A stretch of DNA of 64,000 nucleotides from CALMEC01 sp964434425. Lineage in GTDB: Bacteria; Actinomycetota; Thermoleophilia; Miltoncostaeales; Miltoncostaeaceae. Positions 46,348 to 53,346 of this stretch are shown here, piece after piece. Within the stretch, counting starts at the first letter, position 1, and each line of letters begins with the position of its first letter. The position numbers were made by a program, and so were the translations under genes. The stretch is from NCBI GenBank assembly GCA_964434425.1, contig CAYSVH010000002.1, forward strand, positions 186,001-250,000. The letters are read 5' to 3'. Under the pieces are notes generated by a model that ran no database searches, was not told where the DNA came from, and saw only the letters and a program-made list of their open reading frames with translations.

Positions 46348-46922
46348 CCGGCGCCCCGGGAGGTCCCTCCGCGCCGCTCTGGCGGCGACTGCAGTTCGCG
46401 TTCACCGACACGGTGTACGGACCGGGGACGAAGACCACCCCGTGGAGCTGGCTGGGCACCGAGCGCATCGCCGTGGGCAACCTTCCCACACCCCGATCGC
46501 TCCCGATCCTCCGTGACGAGATCGGGGTCACGCACGTCGTGAACTGCCGGGCGAAGGCCCAGACGACGTTCAGCGGTGACCTCTACTGGGAGCGGCGCAC
46601 ATTCGGTCCGGAGCGCGTGGCGGTCGCGACGATGTGGGACAACGGACGCCCGCAGGATCCCGCGGACTGGGCGCCCGCCGCCCTCTTCGCCGCCGAGGCG
46701 CTGAAGGATCCGGACGCCCGGGTTCTCATCCACTGCCAGCGCGGCCGGCGCCGGAGCGTGCTGGTCGCCTACGCCACGCTTCGCCTGAGGGGTCTCTCGT
46801 CGGAGGATGCGTCGCAGCTGATCCTCCGCCATCGCCGGGAGTCCCACCTGGTCCCGGCCTACCGTGAGAGCGTCGAGAGGTGGCTGGCGGAGACCGGACG
46901 GGTCGCCCCGTTCGTGGAATAA
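46344..46922 (+). CDS. Dual-specificity/tyrosine phosphatase-like protein
   Basis: 192 residues from GTG 46344, coupled to fabF by GTGA. The CX5R phosphatase loop is IHCQRGRRRSVLVAY, with an upstream Asp-containing WDNGRPQDPADW as the candidate general acid. The N-terminal WLGTERIAVGNLPTP and VTHVVNCRA match the start of the dual-specificity phosphatase fold. It could act on protein phospho-Ser/Thr/Tyr, phosphoinositides or phosphoglycans. Its position as last gene of the fatty-acid operon makes a phospholipid or acyl-chain link worth testing. Confidence 0.85.
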   Translation: MTGAPGGPSAPLWRRLQFAFTDTVYGPGTKTTPWSWLGTERIAVGNLPTPRSLPILRDEIGVTHVVNCRAKAQTTFSGDLYWERRTFGPERVAVATMWDNGRPQDPADWAPAALFAAEALKDPDARVLIHCQRGRRRSVLVAYATLRLRGLSSEDASQLILRHRRESHLVPAYRESVERWLAETGRVAPFVE

Positions 46923-47391
46923 GGCCTGGACGGCGGGCGGTGCGCGTGGTATCACTCCGGCGCGGCTTTCGGAAGCCGGCCGTCGGCTCGGGACGAACAG
47001 CATTCAGGGAACGAATGGAAAAGCTGTCTCGCGCCGCGGTGGACACCAACTCACGCTGACACCGTCGGACGAGGCGGTTCCGGGAACCTGCAACACCGGG
47101 GCCGGTCTGGTGGCGTTGCCGCGTGACGACAGGGAGGTACGCCTATCGCAAACATCAAGATGCACGCATACGATCGGGATGCGCAGGCTGCGCATCTTCA
47201 CATGATCCTCGTCACCTGCAACGCCCGCCCACCCGCGAAGCGGACGCGGAGGGCCCGACGCCCGCATGAGAGCGAGCCACCATGGGTGACCCCGGCGAAC
47301 CACCTCGGACTCGCCGTCGCCCGGGTGATCGGCATCTGCCGGCCGGCGACAGGCGTCCCGCTCGCCGGTCTGTGGAGGGAGGGGAGGTCCG
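46923..47391. other. Intergenic region with alternative hairpins, no firm gene
   Basis: About 470 bases after the phosphatase gene. GATGCGCA (47178-47185) and TGCGCATC (47189-47196) form a perfect 8-bp hairpin with a GGC loop. AAGATGC (47157-47163) can instead pair with GCATCTT (47192-47198). AGGGAGG at 47131-47137 is not followed by a well-placed start codon. An 80-codon frame from ATG 47160 is open but has irregular composition. Confidence 0.45.
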
Positions 47392-47649
47392 ATGGCCGAT
47401 GAGATCCGCGACATGGACACCATCGCGGAGCTCGTCCGCGATCGTTCTGAGGTCGACGATGAGTACGTACCCGCAGGAGCCGTCATCCTCTGCCTGTTCA
47501 CGACCCTTCAGGGAGACACCCTCCTCGAGTATCACGTCGTCGGCGGGATGAACGCGTACACCGCCGAGGGTGTCATCCGCTCGTCCCTGCGCCGGTTCGA
47601 GCAGGACGACGGATGGGCCGGCATCGAGGACGACCTCGAGGACGTCTGA
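47392..47649 (+). CDS. Small acidic protein of unknown function
   Basis: 85 residues, pI acidic, starting MADEIRDMDTIAELVRDRSE. A strong ribosome-binding site (GGGAGGGGAGGT) ends 3-4 bases before ATG 47392. The middle has a short hydrophobic strand (AVILCLFTTLQGDTLLEYHVV) and the end is Glu/Asp-rich (QDDGWAGIEDDLEDV). There is no signal peptide or recognised domain. It sits alone upstream of repeat array B1. Confidence 0.65.
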   Translation: MADEIRDMDTIAELVRDRSEVDDEYVPAGAVILCLFTTLQGDTLLEYHVVGGMNAYTAEGVIRSSLRRFEQDDGWAGIEDDLEDV

Positions 47650-47690
47650 CGTCCTGATCGCGGTGGATCTCCAGGACTTGCCTGGCCTGG

Positions 47691-47931
47691 CGGTGGGCTA
47701 TCCACCCACCCGCCCCGGCCAACCGCCAGTCCCGGGGCTTTGCGCCGGTCCTCACGTGGATCAAGCGTGGCGTACTGTCGAGGGGTACGCGTACTTGCTG
47801 TGTCCTTGAGAAACGTGGCCGTGGGTTCGGCGGTGGGCTATCCACCCACCCGCCCCGGCCAGCCGCCGGTCCCGGGGCTTTGCGCCGGTCCTCACGTGGA
47901 TCAAGCGTGGCGTACTGTCGAGGGGTACGCG
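47691..47931. repeat. Repeat array B1, two copies, 140-bp period
   Basis: Two ~101-bp copies (47691-47791 and 47831-47931) begin CGGTGGGCTATCCACCCACC and end with AGGGGTACGCG. On the minus strand each contains the core GGGGCGGGTGGGTGGAT (47700-47716 and 47840-47856), with the inner hairpin GGTGG/CCACC and outer GGCGG/CCGCC arms. The array lies between the small protein gene and accD, whose promoter is only 35 bp beyond the end. Confidence 0.9.
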
Positions 47932-47965
47932 CCCTTCCTGTCGAAGCCGCCGTCGCGACTGCTGG

Positions 47966-47971
47966 CATAAT
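47966..47971 (+). promoter_or_regulatory. Putative -10 element of accDA operon
   Basis: CATAAT ends 8 nt before GTG 47980, predicting a leaderless or almost leaderless accD transcript; it follows repeat array B1 closely. Confidence 0.5.
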
Positions 47972-47979
47972 CCCCGGCA

Positions 47980-49011
47980 GTGGCCAAGCACATCCAGGTG
48001 ACGGTCGACCGCCTCCGGCGGATCGCCCACATCCCCGAAAGGTCGAAGAAGCCGCTCGACCCCACGACGTGCCCCAAGTGCGAGAGCCATTTCCGCGATG
48101 AGGAGATGGTGGCCAACGCCCGCGTGTGCACCAACTGCGGCCACCACTTCGCCATCACGGCGCGTGCGCGTCTCGACCACCTGGCCGGGGACGGCGGGTG
48201 GCGCGAGATCTGGACCGAGCTTCGGGCGTCGGACCCGCTGCAGTTCGTGGACCTCGAGCCGTACCCGGATCGCGCTCGCAAGGCCGAGCAGAAGACGGAC
48301 CTGGGCGAGGCCGTGGTCATCGCCGAACTCGAGATCGAGGGCCGGCCCTGCGTGGCCGCCGTCATGGACTTCGCCTTCATGGGCGGGAGCATGGGGTCCG
48401 TCGTCGGCGAGAAGATCGCCCGCGCCTGTGACCGGGCCATCGAACTCGGCGTCCCGCTGGTCGCCGTCAGCGCGTCGGGCGGTGCCCGCATGCAGGAGGG
48501 CGTGCTCGCCCTCATGCAGATGGCGAAGACGGTCGTGGCCTTTGAGGAGATGTCCGACGCACGCCTCCCCGTCATCGTCGTTCTGGCGCATCCCACCACC
48601 GGCGGCGTGTGGGCGTCGTTCGCCGCGCTCGGTGATTTCACGTACGCCGAACCGGGTGCTCTCATCTCGTTCTCCGGTCCCCGGGTGATCGAGCAGACGA
48701 CGCGCGAGAAGCTGGCACCCGACTTCGGCCGCGCCGAGGCGCAGCTGAAGAACGGCCAGATCGACGCGATCGTCGACCGACGCGATCTGCCCGCCCGCAT
48801 CGCACGGGTGCTCCGCATCTGCGACCGGCCGGGCCTCGCGCAGGCTCCGCCCCTCGCCCAGGCGCTGTCCGAAGCGAGCGGCGACCGCATGGGACGTGTG
48901 GCCGAGTCGATCGCGCACACGGTCACGCACACGCTCCCCCGCCTGCCCGGCAAGGTCGTGAAGCGTGTGGGACGCATGGTCGACACGCGCAGAGGGGAGG
49001 ACGACGCATGA
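47980..49011 (+). CDS. accD: Acetyl-CoA carboxylase carboxyltransferase beta subunit
   Basis: 343 residues. A four-Cys zinc ribbon (CPKC at 31-34, CTNC at 50-53) is the hallmark of the separate AccD subunit, followed by the crotonase-like domain with VSASGGARMQEG, VLAHPTTGGVWASFA and GALISFSGPRVIEQT. It transfers CO2 from carboxybiotin to acetyl-CoA together with AccA. The C-terminal ~60 residues are an extra Arg-rich tail. Distinct accD and accA genes are atypical for the better-known actinobacteria, which use fused acyl-CoA carboxylase beta subunits. Confidence 0.95.
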   Translation: MAKHIQVTVDRLRRIAHIPERSKKPLDPTTCPKCESHFRDEEMVANARVCTNCGHHFAITARARLDHLAGDGGWREIWTELRASDPLQFVDLEPYPDRARKAEQKTDLGEAVVIAELEIEGRPCVAAVMDFAFMGGSMGSVVGEKIARACDRAIELGVPLVAVSASGGARMQEGVLALMQMAKTVVAFEEMSDARLPVIVVLAHPTTGGVWASFAALGDFTYAEPGALISFSGPRVIEQTTREKLAPDFGRAEAQLKNGQIDAIVDRRDLPARIARVLRICDRPGLAQAPPLAQALSEASGDRMGRVAESIAHTVTHTLPRLPGKVVKRVGRMVDTRRGEDDA

Positions 49012-49943
49012 GCTCACGCTCCGCGGGTGGACGCTTCGTCCGGCGGATCGCGGGCAGGCTGGCACCGGGAGCGCCGGGCCCGTCCGAGTCGTGGGACCAG
49101 GTCCAACTGGCCCGTCATCAAGAACGCCCCTACCCCCTCGACCACATCCGGCGAATCTGCACGGAGTTCGAGGAGATCCACGGGGACCGCTACTTCGGTG
49201 ACGATCCCGCCATCGTCGCCGGCATCGGGCGCTTCAACGACGAGCCGCTCGCGATCATCGGTGAGCAGAAGGGCCGTGACACGCAGGAGCGCACCTTCCG
49301 CAACTTCGGCATGCCGAGCCCGGAGGGGTACCGCAAGGCCATGCGCGTCATGGACCTCGCCGTCAAGCTCCGCGTGCCTCTCCTCACCCTCATCGACACC
49401 CCGGGCGCTTTCCCCGGTTCGGGTGCGGAGGACCGCGGTCAGGGCGGCGCGATCGCCCGCAGCATTGCGGCGATGGTCCGGATCCCGGTGCCCACCGTGG
49501 CCGTCATCGTGGGCGAGGGTTCGTCCGGCGGCGCGCTGGCCATCGGCGTCGCCGACCGCGTGCTGATGTTCGAGAACGCGACGTACTCGGTCATCTCGCC
49601 CGAGGGGGGTGCGGCCATCCTCTGGCGCGACGCCAGCAAGGCCCGCCTCGCCGCCGAGGCGTTCCAGCCCACCGCCGCCACCTGTTACCGCTTCGGCATC
49701 GTGGACGCCGTCATCCCGGAGCCCGAGGGTGGTGCGCACGCCGACCACGACGCCGCGGCGCAGCAGCTCTCACAGTACGTCGAGCGGCATCTTCGCGAGC
49801 TCCGATCCATGGACGACAGGGATCGTCTGCGCCAGCGCAGGCTGCGGTTCCGTCGGCTGGGCGCTCATCGTGAGTACGCCATCGGCGATCCGGCGGCCGT
49901 CGCGTCGGGTCGTGTCGAAAGCGGCGCGCCCAAGGCACCGTGA
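49008..49943 (+). CDS. accA: Acetyl-CoA carboxylase carboxyltransferase alpha subunit
   Basis: 311 residues; ATG 49008 overlaps the accD stop. Conserved AccA blocks: WDQVQLARHQERPYPLDHI, EEIHGDRYFGDDPAIV, IGEQKGRDTQERTFRNFGMPSPEGYRKAMRVM, TLIDTPGAFPGSGAEDRGQ and VIVGEGSSGGALAIG. It partners AccD. Biotin carboxylase and BCCP genes are not in the window. The following hypothetical gene overlaps by 4 bases, extending the operon. Confidence 0.95.
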   Translation: MSSRSAGGRFVRRIAGRLAPGAPGPSESWDQVQLARHQERPYPLDHIRRICTEFEEIHGDRYFGDDPAIVAGIGRFNDEPLAIIGEQKGRDTQERTFRNFGMPSPEGYRKAMRVMDLAVKLRVPLLTLIDTPGAFPGSGAEDRGQGGAIARSIAAMVRIPVPTVAVIVGEGSSGGALAIGVADRVLMFENATYSVISPEGGAAILWRDASKARLAAEAFQPTAATCYRFGIVDAVIPEPEGGAHADHDAAAQQLSQYVERHLRELRSMDDRDRLRQRRLRFRRLGAHREYAIGDPAAVASGRVESGAPKAP

Positions 49944-50386
49944 CCGACGGGAACGGCGTACGCGAGGAGGTCCTGCCCGCGGACGAACGCGATGCCATCG
50001 CCACCCTCGTCCCGTTCGGCTACTCCCTCATCGGCGTCGAGCCCGGCAGTGACGCCGAGGAGTTCGGTGTGGCCCTCGAGGCGACCCTCGCACGGCTGTC
50101 CGACGCGCCATCCGGGAACCCGCGTCAGACCGCGGTCGCGCTTGGTGCGGCCTACGGTGACGCCGTCTGCCGCATCACCGGATGGGAGTGGGTCCGTCTC
50201 CTGCGGGGCGAGACGGCCACCCTGGCGGTCGCATCGGATGACCGGTCGGTGTGCACCGAGCCGATCGACGTGGTCCTCGACCGGCTGGCCGGAGGCACCG
50301 ACGGGCACCTCGCCGGGTTCCTGGTGGCGCTTGAGCGCGGGCTGGTCTTCGACGCGGCGCCCGGTGACTACCGCGCACTTCCGTAG
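49940..50386 (+). CDS. Hypothetical protein in acc operon
   Basis: 148 residues from GTG 49940, overlapping the accA stop as GTGA. The pattern around VALGAAYGDAVCRITGWEWVRLLRGE followed by a beta-rich segment and PIDVVLDRLAGG resembles the DUF3806 type, seen in small cytoplasmic proteins of unknown role. It is soluble, with no signal peptide. Operon position suggests expression with carboxylase but says little about function. Confidence 0.65.
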   Translation: MTDGNGVREEVLPADERDAIATLVPFGYSLIGVEPGSDAEEFGVALEATLARLSDAPSGNPRQTAVALGAAYGDAVCRITGWEWVRLLRGETATLAVASDDRSVCTEPIDVVLDRLAGGTDGHLAGFLVALERGLVFDAAPGDYRALP

Positions 50387-50477
50387 GGGCCGATCGCGGT
50401 GCGTCGTTCGTCCGGCCTGCGGTGATTCACCCGACCGGGGCGGATCGCCGCGGTGGGCACGGGGTCCGGACGTGCCG

Positions 50478-50518
50478 ACGGGCGACGGCGACGTTGCTCA
50501 GACGTCGCCGTCGCCCGT
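50478..50518. terminator. Strong hairpin between convergent units
   Basis: Perfect 17-bp arms ACGGGCGACGGCGACGT (50478-50494) and complement (50502-50518) with a TGCTCAG loop. It lies between the acc operon and the convergent small gene at 50610, so it could terminate both directions. No U-tract. Confidence 0.75.
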
Positions 50519-50609
50519 GGGGGAACGTCGGGTTGTGGGGGCGGGATGGGGGATCCGGAGGTGACGGGTTCCTGATGCGCGGGGGGCGCGCCCGTCGTCC
50601 GGTCAGGGG

Positions 50610-50834
50610 CTATTGCGTGACGGGCTCCTGTTGCGCCTTCGAGAGACGCACCGCGTCGCGCAGAAGCTCACGATTCGTACGGGCGGGCATCGCCGTGTCA
50701 CCGAGGACCTCGGCGAGCTCGCGGTGCCATTCGGAGAGACGCTTTCCGGGCGGACGGTCGGGGTCCACTCGGGTGAGATCGAGGGCCATCGCGGTGAGAG
50801 CTTTCAGCTCAACCGCCGGATCGGGACGTGCCAT
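50610..50834 (-). CDS. Small hypothetical protein
   Basis: 74 residues from ATG 50834. AAAGGAG lies 9 bases upstream on the minus strand, a good ribosome-binding site. The sequence (MARPDPAVELKALTAMALDL) is helical and hydrophilic, without a known domain. A WHRELAEVLGDTAMP stretch suggests a small helical bundle. It is flanked upstream by 130 bases before the lipid kinase gene and downstream by a terminator hairpin. Confidence 0.55.
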   Translation of the reverse strand: MARPDPAVELKALTAMALDLTRVDPDRPPGKRLSEWHRELAEVLGDTAMPARTNRELLRDAVRLSKAQQEPVTQ

Positions 50835-50967
50835 AGGGAGGGCTCCTTTGGGTCCGGTGGGAGGGGGCGGACGATCCGTCTATCGGCAGCCCCGATGAGG
50901 AACTTGAGCGTTTCCGCCGACGACTCTGCGCGACCCCCGTCGTGCGCCGGGCCGCAGGTTGTCCGCG

Positions 50968-51900
50968 TCAGTCGTCGTCCGGCGGAACGATCACCGTGAG
51001 CCGGGGGCCGACACCGATGGTGGCCTCCCGATGCCAGCCCAGCGGCTCGCCGTCGGCCTGGAAGGCGATCGGGTGATCGGCCCGTATCGCGATGGAGCGC
51101 GCCCGCCCGTCATGCACCCCGCGCGTGCCGAGGTGGGGGCTGTTGGCGCGGACGGCCCCGCTCAGAACCGCGGCCAGGATGTCGGCGCGGTGGCTGCGGA
51201 TACCCAGCCATCGCAGCTCACCGTCGAACGTCGCACCGGGCACCACGTCCAGCGGCCGGGAGCCCACGTACGCGTAGGGTGATCCGGTCACCGCGATGAG
51301 GCTCGCGAACGCGTCGGGTGTCCCGTCGTCGACCGTGACCAGCGCACCGCCCGTCGGCCGTGACGCCCGGATCGCGCCCGCCACCGCCATCACCCCGAAC
51401 CCGACGTTGCGGAAGTGGTGCTTGATCCACGGGTGCGACTCGACTATCTGGACGGTCTCGGCGTCGATTCCGAAGCCGGCGTTGACGCAGAACGTGCGCT
51501 CGACCTGGGGGGTGGTGATGCGGCCCAGGAGGATCTCCCGTCTCTGCGGTGCCCGCAGCGCCCTCCGGATGGCCGGAAGGGCCCTCCGCCCCGGATGTGG
51601 CCAGCCGATCGCGCGGGTGAAGACGTTGGTGCTCCCCCCGGCCACCGGTAGCAGAGCGGTCTCCGAGTCGGCCAGGGCGGCGGCGATGTCGGCGACCGTT
51701 CCGTCCCCGCCGAGGACGGCCACGATCGTGGCGCCGTCGGCCCGGGCGGCGTCGGCGAGCTCCGCCGCATGGTTGCGTCGCTGGGTCGTGTAGGTGACCA
51801 CGTCGCACGACGTGGCGAGCACCTCGTGCACTTCGTCGATCAGCCGCACCGACACGCGGGTGGCCTCGGGGTTCACCACGAGGGCCACGCGCTCAGCCAT
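50968..51900 (-). CDS. Diacylglycerol/lipid kinase family protein
   Basis: 310 residues. NAD-kinase/DAGK fold with VALVVNPEATR, the ATP-binding VLGGDGTVADIA (~63-74), VAGGSTNVFTRAIG and the acidic VNAGFGIDAET. It phosphorylates a lipid such as diacylglycerol or a related alcohol; sphingosine-kinase-type annotation is common in this family. The ATG overlaps the stop of the upstream hydrolase-fold gene by 8 bases. Confidence 0.87.
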   Translation of the reverse strand: MAERVALVVNPEATRVSVRLIDEVHEVLATSCDVVTYTTQRRNHAAELADAARADGATIVAVLGGDGTVADIAAALADSETALLPVAGGSTNVFTRAIGWPHPGRRALPAIRRALRAPQRREILLGRITTPQVERTFCVNAGFGIDAETVQIVESHPWIKHHFRNVGFGVMAVAGAIRASRPTGGALVTVDDGTPDAFASLIAVTGSPYAYVGSRPLDVVPGATFDGELRWLGIRSHRADILAAVLSGAVRANSPHLGTRGVHDGRARSIAIRADHPIAFQADGEPLGWHREATIGVGPRLTVIVPPDDD

Positions 51901-52594
51901 CGAGACCGATCTCCACGTGGGCCAGGAAGCCGGCCAGGAGGAGTGACACGGTGTCCTCCCGCTCCTTCATCGGCAGGTGACCCGCGTCGGGGATGCGGAC
52001 GAGGGTCGATCCCCGGATCCCCTCGGCCAGCACGTCGGCATCCGACGGCGGGGTGACGGTGTCACGCGTGCCCACCATGATCAGGGTCGGCACGTCGATC
52101 TCGTGAAGGCGGTCGGTCAGATCGACCTCGGCCATCGCCTCGTGATCGCGCGCCAGCGCCTCGGCCCCGTTCTCGACGATCCGCGCCACCTCCTCCTCAC
52201 GCGTGGCGTCGTCGGCACCCGGCCAGGCGGAATCGACCAGCGTTCCCGCCATGCGCTGCAGGTCCTCGCGCGCGGCCTCGGCGCGGCCGTCCGCGACGTC
52301 GAACCGCGCCGCGCTCGAGACCAGCACGAGTCCGCTCACCTGTTCCGGCGCGATGAGGGAGAGGTGCATCGCGATCGCGCCGCCGAGCGCGTGCCCGACG
52401 AGCACGTTCGACCCCGGCAGGTCGCGGAGCGAGTGCGCGAGCCACTCGGCGTTGCCTCCGACCGTGCGCAGTGGCGTTCCGGCCGGATGACCGGGGAGCG
52501 CGAGGACGTAACAGCCCTCGAATCGCTGCTCCTGCCGGGACCAGGTGGACGTACCGCCGCCGACGCCGTGCAGGAAGACGGGACGTGGTGCCAT
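51893..52594 (-). CDS. Alpha/beta-hydrolase fold protein lacking nucleophile Ser
   Basis: 233 residues from ATG 52594, placed 6 nt from a TACACT -10 element; the longer frame to 52615 would start inside that promoter. Fold landmarks are present: oxyanion FLHGVGGG, acid MVGTRDTVTP, and His in IPDAGHLPMKE. The nucleophile elbow is LVGHALGGAIA, so the expected Ser of GHSLGG is Ala69 (codon GCG). Ordinary serine-hydrolase chemistry is not possible unless another residue substitutes. It may be a binding protein or a cofactor-free lyase/dioxygenase-like enzyme. Coupled to the lipid kinase. Confidence 0.85.
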   Translation of the reverse strand: MAPRPVFLHGVGGGTSTWSRQEQRFEGCYVLALPGHPAGTPLRTVGGNAEWLAHSLRDLPGSNVLVGHALGGAIAMHLSLIAPEQVSGLVLVSSAARFDVADGRAEAAREDLQRMAGTLVDSAWPGADDATREEEVARIVENGAEALARDHEAMAEVDLTDRLHEIDVPTLIMVGTRDTVTPPSDADVLAEGIRGSTLVRIPDAGHLPMKEREDTVSLLLAGFLAHVEIGLDG

Positions 52595-52600
52595 CGGTGA

Positions 52601-52606
52601 AGTGTA
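52601..52606 (-). promoter_or_regulatory. Putative -10 element of hydrolase/lipid kinase operon
   Basis: Minus-strand TACACT ends 6 nt before ATG 52594. It is divergent from the HAD-ileS promoter 70 bp away. Confidence 0.45.
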
Positions 52607-52674
52607 GTGGGTCACGGGTCGGCGAAGGGCCGCGGAGACGCCGTCCGCCGGGAGGAGGACGGGCGGGTCTCTGG

Positions 52675-52680
52675 TAGGCT
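52675..52680 (+). promoter_or_regulatory. Putative -10 element of HAD phosphatase-ileS operon
   Basis: TAGGCT ends 9 nt before GTG 52690 with no ribosome-binding site between. Confidence 0.4.
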
Positions 52681-52689
52681 GGCCGTCCT

Positions 52690-53346
52690 GTGAAAGCCCT
52701 GCTCATCGCCTGTGATTTCGACGGGACGGTCACGCAGCGCGACACCCTCCATGTGATCGTGGAGGCGTTCGGAGACCCCCAGGTTTGGGATTCGCTCGAA
52801 CCGGCGTTGCACGCGGGCGAGATGACGGTCGAAGACGCGCTGACACGACAGTTCGCCACCGTCCGGGCCACCCCCGAGGACGTGCGCCGCCAGGTGATGG
52901 CCCGCGCTCCCCTTCGCCGTGGTTTCGTGGAGTTCGCGGGCTGGGCGCGGGACGTCGGCCACGAGGTCATCGTGCTGTCGAACGGCTTCCGCTCCGTCAT
53001 CGACCCCGTTCTCGGGGACGCGGGCCTGGGCGACCTCGAGGTCGTCGCGAACGACTGCACGTTCTCGCTCGACGGTGCGACCATCCGGTGGGACGACCGC
53101 GGTCCGCGGTGCGCGTCGTGCGACCGGCCGTGCAAGCGTGCGCCGCTCGCCGAGCGCCGATCGGGACGTGCCACGGTGATGATCGGTGACGGCATCTCCG
53201 ATCGCTGCGTGGCCGATGTGGCCGACCGGGTCTTCGCCCGCGATTTCCTGGCCCGCGACCTCGCATCGCGGGGCCGGTCCTTCACCCACTACGACGACTT
53301 CGACCAGGTGCGCGCCGGGCTGGCGCGGATGGAGGCGGCCTCATGA
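52690..53346 (+). CDS. HAD-superfamily phosphatase, MtnX-like
   Basis: 218 residues. Motif I DFDGTVTQRD (Asp9 and Asp11), motif II VIVLSNGFRSVID, motif III/IV VMIGDGISDRCVA. A Cys cluster (CASCDRPCK) lies in the region that is variable between HAD members; the MtnX and phosphoserine-phosphatase-like group have this arrangement. A candidate substrate is a small phosphoester. Metal binding by the four cysteines is possible. GTG 52690 has a -10 element 9 nt upstream. The stop overlaps the ileS start. Confidence 0.85.
   Translation: MKALLIACDFDGTVTQRDTLHVIVEAFGDPQVWDSLEPALHAGEMTVEDALTRQFATVRATPEDVRRQVMARAPLRRGFVEFAGWARDVGHEVIVLSNGFRSVIDPVLGDAGLGDLEVVANDCTFSLDGATIRWDDRGPRCASCDRPCKRAPLAERRSGRATVMIGDGISDRCVADVADRVFARDFLARDLASRGRSFTHYDDFDQVRAGLARMEAAS

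Noticed and set aside
47160..47402. 80-codon frame starting MHAYDRDAQ upstream of the small gene
   Set aside because: AGGGAGG is about 22 nt from the ATG, codon use is irregular, and it ends inside the following gene that has its own strong ribosome-binding site. The preceding ANIK reading recalls S20 but the rest does not match.
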